Assembly (NCBI GenBank): GCA_050951405.1
Contig: JBMNIZ010000007.1
Span: forward strand, 1 to 64,000
Source of the DNA: JBMNIZ01 sp050951405
GTDB lineage: Bacteria > Bacillota > DULZ01
Direction of reading: 5' to 3'
Length of the DNA: 64,000 nucleotides
Shown here: in pieces, positions 17,468 to 26,860 of the stretch
How positions within the stretch are numbered: the stretch's first letter is position 1
Layout: the number at the start of each line of letters is the position of its first letter
Translations under genes and position numbers: made by a program
Notes under the pieces: generated by a model
Seen by the model: the letters and a program-made list of their open reading frames with translations, nothing else
Told to the model about the DNA's origin: nothing
Database searches by the model: none

Positions 17468-18172
17468 TTAACCTCCTAAGTAAGCTTTCCTGATTTCCTC
17501 GCTGGCCGCCAAATCTTTGGCCAGCCCCTGCATCACCACTCTGCCCGTTTCCAGCACATAAGCCTGGTGAGCCACAGACAGAGCCATGTGAGCATTCTGC
17601 TCCACCAGCAGGATGGTGGTGCCTGCCTGATTGATCTCCTTGATAATGGAAAAAATCTCCTGCACAAGAATAGGAGCCAATCCCATGGAAGGTTCATCTA
17701 AAAGAAGTAGTTTGGGCTGCGACATGAGCGCCCGGGCCATGGCCAACATCTGCTGCTCACCGCCGCTCAAGGTCCCCGCTCTCTGTTTCTGACGCTCTTT
17801 CAAGCGAGGAAATCTTTCAAAATTCCTTTCAATCGCATCCTTGATGGCCTTCCTGTCTTTCTGGAGATAAGCACCCATCTCCAGGTTTTCCAATACGGTC
17901 AGATTGGCAAAAACCCTCCTCCCTTCCGGGACCTGGGATATTCCTTTTTTCACGATATTTGGGGCAGGCTCTCCCACAATGGTTTCCCCTTCAAAGAGGA
18001 TATCACCGCTTTTCGGCCGGATTAAACCGGAAATGGTCTTCAAAGTGGTGGTTTTCCCAGCTCCATTGGCTCCGATCAGAGTCACGATTTTTCCTCTTTC
18101 CACTTCCAGGGAAAGGTTTTTTAAGGCATGAATATTTCCGTAGTAAACGTTAATGTTTTCAATCTGTAGCAC
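17468..18172 (-). CDS. livF: Branched-chain amino acid ABC transporter, ATP-binding protein LivF
   Basis: One of the two cytoplasmic ATPases of the HAAT-type transporter. The 234 residues show Walker A GANGAGKTT, the signature LSGGEQQML and Walker B LLLLDEPSMGLAP. ISQVPEGRRVFANLTVLENL is the typical LivF Q-loop region. It begins 2 bases after livG. Confidence 0.96.
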   Translation of the reverse strand: MLQIENINVYYGNIHALKNLSLEVERGKIVTLIGANGAGKTTTLKTISGLIRPKSGDILFEGETIVGEPAPNIVKKGISQVPEGRRVFANLTVLENLEMGAYLQKDRKAIKDAIERNFERFPRLKERQKQRAGTLSGGEQQMLAMARALMSQPKLLLLDEPSMGLAPILVQEIFSIIKEINQAGTTILLVEQNAHMALSVAHQAYVLETGRVVMQGLAKDLAASEEIRKAYLGG

Positions 18173-18174
18173 GG

Positions 18175-18933
18175 CTAGGCCTCCTCTCCCAGGTAAGCTT
18201 CGATCACTTTCGGATTGTGCCTGATTTCAAAGGGGCTGCCTTCGGCGATGATCCGCCCGTAATCCAGGACATAAATGCGTTCACAGATGCCCATCACCAA
18301 AGACATGTCGTGCTCGATCAGGAGAATGGTCAAATCAAATTTTTCCCTGATTTCAGCGATTAGATCCATCAGCTCTTTCGTCTCCTGGGGGTTCATCCCA
18401 GCTGCCGGTTCATCCAAAAGGAGCAGCTTGGGTTTGGCTGCCAGGGCTCGGACAATCTCCAGGCGCCTTTGTTCGCCATAAGGAAGATTCTTTGCCAATT
18501 CGTGAGCTTTATCCGCCAAACCGAAAACCTCCAGGAACTCCAGGGCTTCCCGGTTCATCTGCTCCTCACCCCGAAAGAAACTGGGCAGGCGCAGAAAAGC
18601 ACCGGCCAAGCTGTATTTACCATGCCAATGGTAAGCGATTTTCACGTTATCCAGGACGGTTAAGCTATCAAAAAGACGGATGTTTTGAAAGGTGCGGGCA
18701 ATCCCCAGGGAAGTAATCTCGTAAGGATTTAACCGGAGGAGGCTTTTACCGTTGAAAACCATATCGCCGCTTGTGGGCCGATACAGGCCGGTCAGAAGAT
18801 TAAAGATGGTGGTTTTGCCTGCACCATTGGGTCCAATCAGGCCAACCAATTCACCGGGAGATATTTCCAGGTCCACGTTGGAGACGGCAGTCAAGCCTCC
18901 AAAGGTAATGGTCAGCTTTTCTAGCTTAATCAT
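18175..18933 (-). CDS. livG: Branched-chain amino acid ABC transporter, ATP-binding protein LivG
   Basis: The second ATPase. Walker A GPNGAGKTTIFNLLTG, LivG-type IARTFQNIRLFDSLTVLDNV, signature LPYGEQRRLEIVRAL and Walker B LLLLDEPAAGMNP are present. ATG 18933 overlaps the livM end by eight bases and gives the family N-terminus MIKLEKLTITFGGL. An upstream start at 18963 would extend further into livM. Confidence 0.96.
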   Translation of the reverse strand: MIKLEKLTITFGGLTAVSNVDLEISPGELVGLIGPNGAGKTTIFNLLTGLYRPTSGDMVFNGKSLLRLNPYEITSLGIARTFQNIRLFDSLTVLDNVKIAYHWHGKYSLAGAFLRLPSFFRGEEQMNREALEFLEVFGLADKAHELAKNLPYGEQRRLEIVRALAAKPKLLLLDEPAAGMNPQETKELMDLIAEIREKFDLTILLIEHDMSLVMGICERIYVLDYGRIIAEGSPFEIRHNPKVIEAYLGEEA

Positions 18934-19882
18934 TTTGCCGGACGCCTCCCCTCTTCTTACCAAGCAGGGTCTGCAGGGTCAACTCTTTCGTACCCAGTAA
19001 ACCCTGGGGCCGGAAAATCATGATGATGACTAACAAGACAGCATAGATGACCATCCGCAAGGGGCCCAGACTTTGTAAAGCAGCATTGACGACGGTGACT
19101 ATGGCTGCCGCCAGGATGGACCCGGTAAGGCTTCCCAAGCCCCCGAAGACCACCATCACCAGCGCATCAAAAGACTTGAGGAAATTAAAAGTATTGGGCT
19201 GAATCAGGAAAAAGTAATGGGCGTAAAGAACACCGGCTACTCCGGCAAAGAATGCGCCAATACTGAAGGCCAATACTTTATAATAAGTGGTATTAATACC
19301 CATGGTCTCAGCCGCTATTTCATTTTCCCTGATGGCGATGCAAGCCCGCCCATGAGTAGAATTGACAAAGTTTTTGAGCAGGATGATCGTGCCCACAGTT
19401 AAAACAAAAAGCCAGGTCCAATTGGTATACTGGGGGATACCGTTCATGCCTGCTGCTCCACCCACATATTCAATGTTGACCAGAATCCCCCTGATAATCT
19501 CGCCAAAACCCAGGGTAGCGATGGCCAGATAATCCCCGCGCAACCTGAGAGTGGGCAGGCCGATAAGCACACCCAGGAGACATGCGGCAATGGCTCCCGC
19601 CAAAAGCGCGAGAAAAAAGGGCTGACCCAACTTCAAAGTTAAAACAGTGGAAACATAGGCACCGATAGCCATAAAACCGGCATGTCCCAAGGCCAGCTGT
19701 CCCGTAAAGCCCACGATCAGGTTCAAGCTAACCGCCATAATAATGTTGATTCCCATCCAATATAGATTCACCTGCTGGAACGGATCGATCAATTCATTGT
19801 TAATGGCATATTGTCCAAAAACATACACCAGTAGCAAAGCCACTCCAATCAGCAAATTATGCCGCAAACGCATCCCCATCAC
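18926..19882 (-). CDS. livM: Branched-chain amino acid ABC transporter permease LivM
   Basis: Membrane permease of 318 residues with about eight to ten helices. The LivM signature GYVSTVL-like AYVSTVLTLKLG and RLRGDYLAIATLGFGEIIR are present, as is GRACIAIRENEIAAETMGIN (the EAA-type coupling loop). It starts directly after the livH stop. GTG 19882 and ATG 19879 are both possible starts. Confidence 0.95.
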   Translation of the reverse strand: MMGMRLRHNLLIGVALLLVYVFGQYAINNELIDPFQQVNLYWMGINIIMAVSLNLIVGFTGQLALGHAGFMAIGAYVSTVLTLKLGQPFFLALLAGAIAACLLGVLIGLPTLRLRGDYLAIATLGFGEIIRGILVNIEYVGGAAGMNGIPQYTNWTWLFVLTVGTIILLKNFVNSTHGRACIAIRENEIAAETMGINTTYYKVLAFSIGAFFAGVAGVLYAHYFFLIQPNTFNFLKSFDALVMVVFGGLGSLTGSILAAAIVTVVNAALQSLGPLRMVIYAVLLVIIMIFRPQGLLGTKELTLQTLLGKKRGGVRQND

Positions 19883-20779
19883 CTACACCTTCTCCCGGGT
19901 GTCTTTGCCCAAAAGCCCTGACGGTTTAATAATCAAGATGAGAATCAAAATCGCAAACACCACCACATCCCGGAAATTAGTGCTCCAATAGCCGGCCACC
20001 AGTGCCTCCACAATACCCAGCAGAAAACCGCCGGCCATGGCCCCCGGGATAATCCCAATTCCCCCCAGAACAGCGGCTACGAAAGCCTTCAGCCCCGGCA
20101 TCAATCCCATTAAGGGATGAAAGGTCTGATAATACAAGCCCAGCAAAACGCCGGCCACTGCCGCCAGCGCCGAACCCAGGGCAAAAGTGGCGGAAATAGT
20201 GCCATCAACGTTGATGCCCATCAAAAGGGCCGCTTCCTTATCAAAAGATACCGCCCGCATCGCCTTGCCCGTTTTCGTCTTGTTCACAATATAGTTCAGC
20301 ATGAGCATCATCAGAATCGTAACCACCAGGATTAAAAGCTGGTAACTGGTGATGGTCACCAGACCATCAAGAAAACGAAATGTCTTTTTGGGGAAGGCTT
20401 GAGGAAAAGACTGATAAGCGGTCCCCAGAACGAAGAGCCCGCCATTTTGCAAAAATAGCGACACCCCAATGGCGGTAATCAGGGCCGCCAACCGGGAAGA
20501 CCGCCGCAAGGGCTTATATGCAACCCTTTCAATGATGACTCCCAAGCAGGTGGAAGCGATCATGGCCAAAACCATGGCCACGAAAAAATTAAGATTGTAG
20601 CGGGCGATAGCGATAAAGCCCACATAGGCCCCCACCATTAAAATCTCACCATGGGCAAAATTAATCAATTGAATAATGCCATAAACCATTGTATAGCCCA
20701 AAGCAATCAAGGCATAAATACTGCCCAGAGATATGCCGTTCAAAAGTTGCGCAATGAACAGATCCAAACCTTTTTTCAC
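19883..20779 (-). CDS. livH: Branched-chain amino acid ABC transporter permease LivH
   Basis: The partner permease of 298 residues. It has FIAQLLNGISLGSIYALIAL, the LivH hallmark GYTMVYGIIQLINFAHGEI, and the coupling loop MRAVSFDKEAALLMGINVD. It is separated from livK by 143 bases. That gap carries a GC hairpin (about 20877-20900) that may be an attenuating or processing element between the binding-protein and membrane genes. Confidence 0.95.
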   Translation of the reverse strand: MKKGLDLFIAQLLNGISLGSIYALIALGYTMVYGIIQLINFAHGEILMVGAYVGFIAIARYNLNFFVAMVLAMIASTCLGVIIERVAYKPLRRSSRLAALITAIGVSLFLQNGGLFVLGTAYQSFPQAFPKKTFRFLDGLVTITSYQLLILVVTILMMLMLNYIVNKTKTGKAMRAVSFDKEAALLMGINVDGTISATFALGSALAAVAGVLLGLYYQTFHPLMGLMPGLKAFVAAVLGGIGIIPGAMAGGFLLGIVEALVAGYWSTNFRDVVVFAILILILIIKPSGLLGKDTREKV

Positions 20780-20922
20780 CCCTTTTTACCCGCATCCCCA
20801 CAAGAACCTCTGCATGCGAAAAACCCCCTCTTCAATCCGTGTCCGAAAAAGGAGGTGCCTGCATGAAAACAGGAAGAGAGGGGGAGCTTCCCCCCTCCCT
20901 GCATCCCTTGACTTTGATCAAA

Positions 20923-22131
20923 CTAGGGAGCGATTTTCGTCCGCAAGGTCTGTTCTCCGTCAACCATTTCGATAATGGCAATTTCCTTCACGGGGTTGTG
21001 GTTTTCGTCAAAACTCATGGTACCGGTTACTGCCTCGAAATTCTTCGTCTCCGCCAGGGCATTCCTGATGGCTTCAGGATCAGCGGAACCCGCTCTGTTG
21101 ATGGCATCGGCCACCAGGTAAGCAGCATCATAGCCAAGAGCGGCAAAAGAATCCGGCATATCCCCGTATTTAGCCTTATAGGCCTGAACAAAGCTCTGTA
21201 CTTTTTCGCTGGGGTCCTGGGAAGAATAGTGGTTGGTAAAGAACACGTTCTTCAGGTTTTCCGCACCGGCAATCGCCACCAGGTCGGGGGAATCAAATCC
21301 ATCAGCGCCCACAAAGGGAACGTCTAAGCCGATTTCCCTGGCCTGGCTGATAATGAGGGCAGCCTTCTGGTAATAGCCGGGCAGATAAACCACATCAACA
21401 CCAGCATCCCGGAACTTGGTCAAGGTAGGACGGAACTCCTGGTCCTCCTTCACATATCCTTCCTCAGCCACAATGGTGCCGCCCAATTTGGTGAATTCCT
21501 CTTTAAAGACCCGATAAAGGCCCTTGCTGTAGTCGTTGGTATTATCATAGTAAATAGCTGCTTTCCGTGCTCCCAGGTCGTTATAGGCAAAAGCAGCGCC
21601 TACAATACCCTGGGGCGGGTCAATGAAGCAAACCCGGAAAACATAATCACGGACGGCTCCCGATTGAGGATCTACAGTAACGTCAGGGTGAGTGGCCGAA
21701 GTGGTCAACAAAGGCACCTTATATTGGGTTGCCACCGGCACCACTGCCAAGGTCGCACCCGTGGTCGCCGGGCCCAGGTGCACCGCGACTTTATCCTTCG
21801 TGATGAGCCTGGTACCAACACTGGTAGCTTCAGCATTATCAGATTTATTGTCCAAGACGATAGGGTCAATCAAGCGTCCGTCAAGAACGCCACCACTGGC
21901 GTTGATTTCTTCAAAAGCCATCACAATAGCATTTTTAGTATTGCTGCCGTAAGTAGCCACTTCTCCGGATAATTCGTAGTTGATACCGATTTTGATTGGT
22001 TCTTTACTTTCCTCCGCCCCTTGTTGCTGTTGACCTTCCTGTTCAGCAGGTTGGGAACCGCCGCAACCCACCAGAGCACCGGCAGCAAAAAGAACAAGCA
22101 CCAGTGCCACTAACCATTTACTGAATTTCAT
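20923..22131 (-). CDS. livK: Branched-chain amino acid ABC transporter substrate-binding lipoprotein LivK
   Basis: An extracytoplasmic type-I periplasmic-binding fold. The lipoprotein signal is VALVLVLFAAGALVGCGG with lipobox LVGC, followed by a Gln/Glu-rich linker. The mature protein shows IKIGINYELSGEVATYG, VHLGPATTGATLAVVPV and GADGFDSPDL. The ligand is probably a branched-chain or other hydrophobic amino acid, but the family also takes amides and urea. It is the first gene of livKHMGF. Confidence 0.93.
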   Translation of the reverse strand: MKFSKWLVALVLVLFAAGALVGCGGSQPAEQEGQQQQGAEESKEPIKIGINYELSGEVATYGSNTKNAIVMAFEEINASGGVLDGRLIDPIVLDNKSDNAEATSVGTRLITKDKVAVHLGPATTGATLAVVPVATQYKVPLLTTSATHPDVTVDPQSGAVRDYVFRVCFIDPPQGIVGAAFAYNDLGARKAAIYYDNTNDYSKGLYRVFKEEFTKLGGTIVAEEGYVKEDQEFRPTLTKFRDAGVDVVYLPGYYQKAALIISQAREIGLDVPFVGADGFDSPDLVAIAGAENLKNVFFTNHYSSQDPSEKVQSFVQAYKAKYGDMPDSFAALGYDAAYLVADAINRAGSADPEAIRNALAETKNFEAVTGTMSFDENHNPVKEIAIIEMVDGEQTLRTKIAP

Positions 22132-22331
22132 TCTTTAACCTCCTCCGATTTTCCTCAATTTATCCCAAAACAAGGCTCATAAGCAGAAAAAAACTGTGTT
22201 TCCATCCCCCCTACAGTCCATTAATACCCTAAAGTAAGTAGAGAATGAAATCCTCTCCTGAAAGGGCCAATCCCCCTGCCGGAGGAACAAACCGAGAAAA
22301 AGCCAATGCCGATTTGTCCCGCATTAATCAG
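22132..22331. other. livK 5' leader
   Basis: About 195 bases between the predicted start point and the livK ATG. An AGGAGG ribosome site is present. I see no T-box, no known riboswitch and no gene. Confidence 0.4.
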
Positions 22332-22360
22332 ATTATATAACGGTGGGCTGGAGGTGTCAA
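22332..22360 (-). promoter_or_regulatory. Perfect consensus sigma-A promoter of livKHMGF
   Basis: TTGACA and TATAAT are separated by exactly 17 bases on the minus strand, about 200 bases upstream of livK. An unregulated promoter this strong usually implies high expression or a repressor. No operator was recognised. Confidence 0.85.
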
Positions 22361-22443
22361 TCGAAAATGGCCAAACAGGAAAAAATATCCATTCCCGCCG
22401 GCCCTTCAGCTGCAGGCAAAAGGGCCTCTTTCCTTCCTCATGC

Positions 22444-23637
22444 TCAAACGGTTTCAGGCAATTCCAAAAGGTCATCTGGACCCGCCGACAATCTCTCCAG
22501 CCCCCCGGGAGTCACCAGAAAGGTGTTTTCGATACCCACCGCCCCCAATCCTGGAAAAACAAACTTGGGTTCCAGAGCAAAAACCATCCCCTCTTCCAAA
22601 ACCAAATCAACTCCCCGGGCAATAACCGGAATTTCATTCAATTCCAGTCCCACTCCGTGGCCGATAAAGGAAACCGGCTGCCGGTAACCCATGAAATGCT
22701 CTCCTAATCCCGCCTGCTGGGCCAGGCAATATGCTTCCTGATAAAGATCAGCCGCATTCTTGCCGGGCTTTCCTTCTCGGACAATCAGATCCTGGATTTC
22801 CAGGGAGACCTGAAAGGCTTTCCGCAAAGAAGAAGGAAGGGAACCGATACTATACACCCTGGTTTGGTCGATAAGGTAACCCAGATAATTTCCCGTAAAA
22901 TCGATGCTGATGGGCTGATTGGGAGCAATGACCGCCCCGCTGACACTTTGGGGGAAATAGGGAGAAAGGCCGGCGCCCCCCAGGGGCGTGTCATAGGAAG
23001 TGGGGATGGCTCCCGCCGCTCCCACCAACACCTGCCCATAGAACAGTTCCTGGTTGAGGCCCCGGAAACGGATCAGGCCCAAATGTCCCTGGTAGCGGGC
23101 CAGCCTTTCCATTTCCGCTGCCAGTTGAAAGTCTTTCAGCCCGGGCTTGATCAGTTCTCTAATTCCTGCATAAACCAGAGCATTTCTCCGCCCCGTCTCC
23201 CGCAGCAGCTGAATTTCGTAGGGAGATTTAATGGAACGAACCAGCTTGATCTCCCGGCTGATATCCACCAGTTCTTGCCCCAGGATCTTCTGCCAACGCC
23301 AAAAATCCCTGACAGAAATCACATCCAGCTCCAGGCCAAGTCTTTTCGCGGCATAGCCGTATTCCTGTAAGAGGGGCAGGAGATTTCTGGTGCTGTCCAG
23401 GGGAATGATCCGGCCGAGGGCGGATTCCTGCCTGGCCCTTTCCAGATCCTTTTTTACCAAGAACAGAGGTTCCCCCTCCGCCGGGATAAAAAGATATCCA
23501 TTCTGAACAGAACCGGCAAAATAAAAAAGGTCGGCGTTTTCCATGATCAGTGCCCCATCCAGATCCAAACGCGCCAAGTGTTTTTGCAATTTCTGCCACC
23601 TGTTCTTCAGTTCTCCCAAAGGGGTTAATCCTTCCAT
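22444..23637 (-). CDS. M24 family Xaa-Pro aminopeptidase-like protein
   Basis: The ~397-residue product has an N-terminal creatinase-like domain (MENADLFYFAGSVQNGYLFI) and a pita-bread metallopeptidase domain. Metal ligands are visible as Asp in ISIDFTGNYLGYLIDQT (two Asp), His in FIGHGVGLELNE, Glu in FALEPKFVF and Glu in GIENTFLV. It probably releases N-terminal residues before proline in the cytoplasm. ATG 23637 has an AAGGAGG site. Confidence 0.88.
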   Translation of the reverse strand: MEGLTPLGELKNRWQKLQKHLARLDLDGALIMENADLFYFAGSVQNGYLFIPAEGEPLFLVKKDLERARQESALGRIIPLDSTRNLLPLLQEYGYAAKRLGLELDVISVRDFWRWQKILGQELVDISREIKLVRSIKSPYEIQLLRETGRRNALVYAGIRELIKPGLKDFQLAAEMERLARYQGHLGLIRFRGLNQELFYGQVLVGAAGAIPTSYDTPLGGAGLSPYFPQSVSGAVIAPNQPISIDFTGNYLGYLIDQTRVYSIGSLPSSLRKAFQVSLEIQDLIVREGKPGKNAADLYQEAYCLAQQAGLGEHFMGYRQPVSFIGHGVGLELNEIPVIARGVDLVLEEGMVFALEPKFVFPGLGAVGIENTFLVTPGGLERLSAGPDDLLELPETV

Positions 23638-23685
23638 TCCGGGATCCTCCTTATAATAATCAGAATATACTGGCAACTGGAATTC

Positions 23686-23716
23686 CTAAAAAGGGTACAT
23701 CCCTTGAGATGTACCT
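23686..23716 (-). terminator. Rho-independent terminator of the GerM-like gene
   Basis: On the minus strand GGTACATC/GATGTACC pairs and is followed by CTTTTT, about 20 bases after the stop at 23737. Confidence 0.8.
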
Positions 23717-23736
23717 GGAATAAACTCAATATTGCT

Positions 23737-24774
23737 TTAGACACAATTGATTTTGTCGGGTTTTGGCAAGGGTTGATCAATTTCCGTACCTTCCGGCAGG
23801 TATTCTATCTTTTGCCCTTCGATCAGAAACTGAACTTTTGCCACATCAGCTCCCTTTAAAGCAAAAGCCGTATATAAAACAGAATTGATCAGGAGTCTTT
23901 CCGCCGTTGTACCACCCCCATAACCGGTAACTTCCTTGCTGAAATCAATAATCAGTGTTTTTTCCGCCTCATGATAATCTATCCCCAGAATTTTCGTGCC
24001 GGGCCAGACCGGATTGATTAGACCGCTATCCTCAGGAGGGCCGGATACTAAAAGATCAAAAGCTTTCCTGGCTCTGTCCAGGAACTCCCCTGAGCTCTGA
24101 ATATCAAAAGTTACAGGTACCAGTAGAACCCCGTTGGGCTCTCCGTAAAAGACTGTTGCTTGTTCTTCGCTGCTTTCCTTCCCGGGCCGGTAGTTGACTC
24201 CTTTTTCTCTGGCAAAAGACTTTTTTAGATCCACTCCATGAATATCCGAAACCTGTTTGCCTTCCACATAGATCTTGACTTTGGAGATTTCCGGCAATTC
24301 CGTGAGAGTAAAGACCAGTGAATCCAATGCTAAAAGAACAGCTTCTTCGCTGTCCAATTCCAAAAAAGAATCGGTTAAATCCACATATACCGTTTCCGTG
24401 TTAGTCAAAAATATGTCCTTTAGTTTTGTCTCCTCTGGAATAGTCCGGGCCACAAACTGGCTGGAAGGACCGGCCAATAATTTTTCCACCGCTACCTTGG
24501 CCACTTCCTGGGTAGGATTAATACTGACAGTCATCGGCACCAAAAACTGCAGGTCTTCGGTGGCAAAATAGACTGTCACTTGACTCCTTTCCGAGGACAG
24601 AACCAATTCTCTTTTCTGGCTGGCAGGGATTTCTTCGATGTTTTTTGCATCCAGAGGGGAAGCATTGCTTCTGTTTTTCTGTCCACAGCCACTGACCAAG
24701 GCCAGCACTAAAACTACTGAGAGTAACAGGCAGATTACCTTCAGCTTGCGAGCAAAAACCCAATACGCACTCAT
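23737..24774 (-). CDS. Lipoprotein with two GerMN domains (GerM-like)
   Basis: A 345-residue secreted lipoprotein. Signal peptide ICLLLSVVLVLALVSGC has lipobox VSGC. Two copies of the GerMN (sporulation/spore germination) domain follow. The first runs through VTVYFATEDLQFLVPMTVSI to VYVDLTDSFLEL. The second runs from ATVFYGEPNGVLLVPVTFDI to LIIDFSKEVTGYGGG. GerM in B. subtilis is needed for sporulation and cortex-related germination. An outer-forespore-membrane or cell-surface role is likely by analogy. Confidence 0.88.
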   Translation of the reverse strand: MSAYWVFARKLKVICLLLSVVLVLALVSGCGQKNRSNASPLDAKNIEEIPASQKRELVLSSERSQVTVYFATEDLQFLVPMTVSINPTQEVAKVAVEKLLAGPSSQFVARTIPEETKLKDIFLTNTETVYVDLTDSFLELDSEEAVLLALDSLVFTLTELPEISKVKIYVEGKQVSDIHGVDLKKSFAREKGVNYRPGKESSEEQATVFYGEPNGVLLVPVTFDIQSSGEFLDRARKAFDLLVSGPPEDSGLINPVWPGTKILGIDYHEAEKTLIIDFSKEVTGYGGGTTAERLLINSVLYTAFALKGADVAKVQFLIEGQKIEYLPEGTEIDQPLPKPDKINCV

Positions 24775-24947
24775 TTCAGCCTAGGCTTGTCTCAAGGCTT
24801 ACCTAGGACTCACCTCCTTACTCTCTTGGTCATAAAAGCCGATTGCCCATTCTATTCTCCTCCTGAACAGATAATTCCTGCTATTTTTTTAAATGTCATG
24901 GATTTCCAAGATTTTTTGCGGTGACTTCTTTTTTAGCATGAAAAACA

Positions 24948-25982
24948 CTATTTCTCTATCCAACTTCGCCTCAACAGCCCCAACAAAATCAACAGGCCCA
25001 AATAACCAAAAAAGGGGTAGACAGTCCTCACCAGGGCAGAAAAGCCAAAAGTGCTGAAAACTGAAGCCAGGAAGAGAAATATTAAGGTCAGTTCTTTCTC
25101 CGACAAAAAAGAATAATGTCGGAAACGAATGACCAGACCCAGGAGAACCGCTACCGCAGAGGTCAACATGGCAAACCAAAGAACCAGTGCATAGAAGATT
25201 CCTAAATGCCAACTTGATTTCCCGGCAAAAAACAAGAGGGGCAGCTCCACCCCCTCTATTGTTTCCCATCGACCTTGGAGAAATGCAGTGATTAGAAAGA
25301 CCAAACAACCCAGGCCCAAGCCCCCGCCAACAGGCCCTCCCATACTGAAGCTGCCGGGAACTCTGCTGAGGCTGACCAGGACCACCAGCCCGCCCAGGAG
25401 ATTATAAGAAACATAGAGAAGGCTGGAGAGGGCCCAACCCGGAAAGTTCCTCTCCCCTGCCGGGACAGCAAAACCTGCTTCCCCTCCCGCCAAAGGATCC
25501 GTTCCCAAAGTGACCAACAAAATACCGCAGATCATCGCCGGTACCAGTAGCCAATTGACAGCAATTACCCCTTCTTCCCGATAGAAAAGAGTTCCAAACA
25601 CGATCAGCAGGCTTACGACCAGCCCGATGGTTCCCGGCAATTCCAGATGCTGCTGAAAAATCGCCCGACATCCGGCCAGCATGATGACCAGACTTCCAAA
25701 AAGGTAAGCCATCAGCCAGCAGTCAGCTATCCTGCCCAATCTCCGGCCCAGAATCAGTTGCAGGAAATCGTGATAGGCCCTGATCCTGTGCCTGCGGGAA
25801 AGCTGATAAACCAGGCCGCCGAAAAAGGCAAAACCCAAACCGGCCAGGAGGGCACCCCAAAGTCCCGGTATTCCGTAAATGGCAAAAAAGTACAGTATCT
25901 CCTGCCCCGAGGCGAAACCAGCACCCACTACCGCTCCAATATAAGTTAAAGCCAGCTGCCAAACTCCCCGGCCTTTCATCAT
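24948..25982 (-). CDS. YkvI-like membrane transporter
   Basis: About 344 residues with ten or so hydrophobic segments. The opening LALTYIGAVVGAGFASGQEI is the hallmark of the YkvI family, distant relatives of amino-acid/APC-type carriers. Its substrate is unknown. ATG 25982 (MMKGRGVW) is preferred because the extra N-terminal residues from 26066 are polar and not family-like. It is divergent from yyaC. Confidence 0.78.
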   Translation of the reverse strand: MMKGRGVWQLALTYIGAVVGAGFASGQEILYFFAIYGIPGLWGALLAGLGFAFFGGLVYQLSRRHRIRAYHDFLQLILGRRLGRIADCWLMAYLFGSLVIMLAGCRAIFQQHLELPGTIGLVVSLLIVFGTLFYREEGVIAVNWLLVPAMICGILLVTLGTDPLAGGEAGFAVPAGERNFPGWALSSLLYVSYNLLGGLVVLVSLSRVPGSFSMGGPVGGGLGLGCLVFLITAFLQGRWETIEGVELPLLFFAGKSSWHLGIFYALVLWFAMLTSAVAVLLGLVIRFRHYSFLSEKELTLIFLFLASVFSTFGFSALVRTVYPFFGYLGLLILLGLLRRSWIEK

Positions 25983-26101
25983 GTGGCAAACCACCCGTTC
26001 AGGGTCCTCCCTTCTGACCGGCGGCCAAACCCGGAAGGACCGGAATAAATCCACCTGCCTTTCCATAATTATGTCTGAACCGGCGACATCTTGCTTGCAA
26101 C

Positions 26102-26131
26102 TGTATAAATAAGGATATATTTACATATACT
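26102..26131 (+). promoter_or_regulatory. Possible forespore-type (sigma-G/F) promoter of yyaC
   Basis: TGTATA and CATATACT at 16-base spacing resemble the GYATA/CATnnTA pattern of sigma-G promoters, 33 bases before the yyaC ATG. The match is suggestive only. Confidence 0.35.
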
Positions 26132-26163
26132 TTGGATAGCAAACCAGATGAAGGAAGGTATCC

Positions 26164-26808
26164 ATGTACAGCCAAATCAACCGGCAGATGAAAGAAGCCA
26201 AGCCGGTGGATCAGCCTTTAAGAATCAGAGGCCATTTCAGAGAGCCTTTTTTAGCCAGCAAACTGGGGCGCGCCCTGGCTCAATATCTGCTGGCAGAAAA
26301 CCCGGCCGGTCGTAGACCGCTGGTAGTGGTGGCTATCGGCACGGACCGCTCTACGGGGGACAGCCTGGGACCTTTGGTGGGCACCAAATTAAAACAAATG
26401 AACTTGCAGATGGATATTTACGGCACCTTAGAAAAACCTGTCCACGCCATTAACCTGAAGGAAACCCTGGAAAAAATCTACCAACAGCATTCTCCTCCTC
26501 CCCTGGTGATTGCTATCGATGCCTGTTTAGGAAAAACGGAAAGTGTCGGCTGCATCACCCTGGATCAAGGAGCCTTGCAACCCGGAGCCGGGGTGAACAA
26601 ACAGCTGCCTAGGGTGGGGGATGTACATTTTACGGGCATTGTCAATATCAGCGGCTATATGGAATACTTTGTTCTCCAAAACACCCGTCTGCATCTGGTC
26701 TGGGAAATGTCCGATATCATTGCTTCTGCCGTTTATCAAGCTTTTCTCCTGTACCGCTTTCAGGCCGAAAAAAAAGAAGGTATCCCCTCATCCTCTTGCC
26801 TGCTGTAG
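26164..26808 (+). CDS. yyaC: Spore protease YyaC
   Basis: The 214-residue protein belongs to the YyaC family, structurally related to the germination protease GPR. Conserved segments are VVAIGTDRSTGDSLGPLVG, LVIAIDACLGKTESVG, VGDVHFTGIVNISGYMEY and LVWEMSDIIASAVY. yyaC commonly lies near parAB and the origin in spore formers, as here. It is monocistronic with its own terminator. Confidence 0.92.
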   Translation: MYSQINRQMKEAKPVDQPLRIRGHFREPFLASKLGRALAQYLLAENPAGRRPLVVVAIGTDRSTGDSLGPLVGTKLKQMNLQMDIYGTLEKPVHAINLKETLEKIYQQHSPPPLVIAIDACLGKTESVGCITLDQGALQPGAGVNKQLPRVGDVHFTGIVNISGYMEYFVLQNTRLHLVWEMSDIIASAVYQAFLLYRFQAEKKEGIPSSSCLL

Positions 26809-26810
26809 AA

Positions 26811-26841
26811 AAGCCCGAGCCTTTTGGCCCGGGCTTTTCTT
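26811..26841. terminator. Bidirectional terminator between yyaC and the bactofilin gene
   Basis: The stem AAGCCCGaGCC / GGCcCGGGCTT is flanked by A and T runs on both sides. It serves the convergent yyaC and bactofilin operons. Confidence 0.85.
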
Positions 26842-26860
26842 ATGGTATTTATGGAGGAGA

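Noticed and set aside
22132..22331. Riboswitch or T-box in the livK leader
   Set aside because: No T-box sequence, no terminator-antiterminator pair and no recognised aptamer core.
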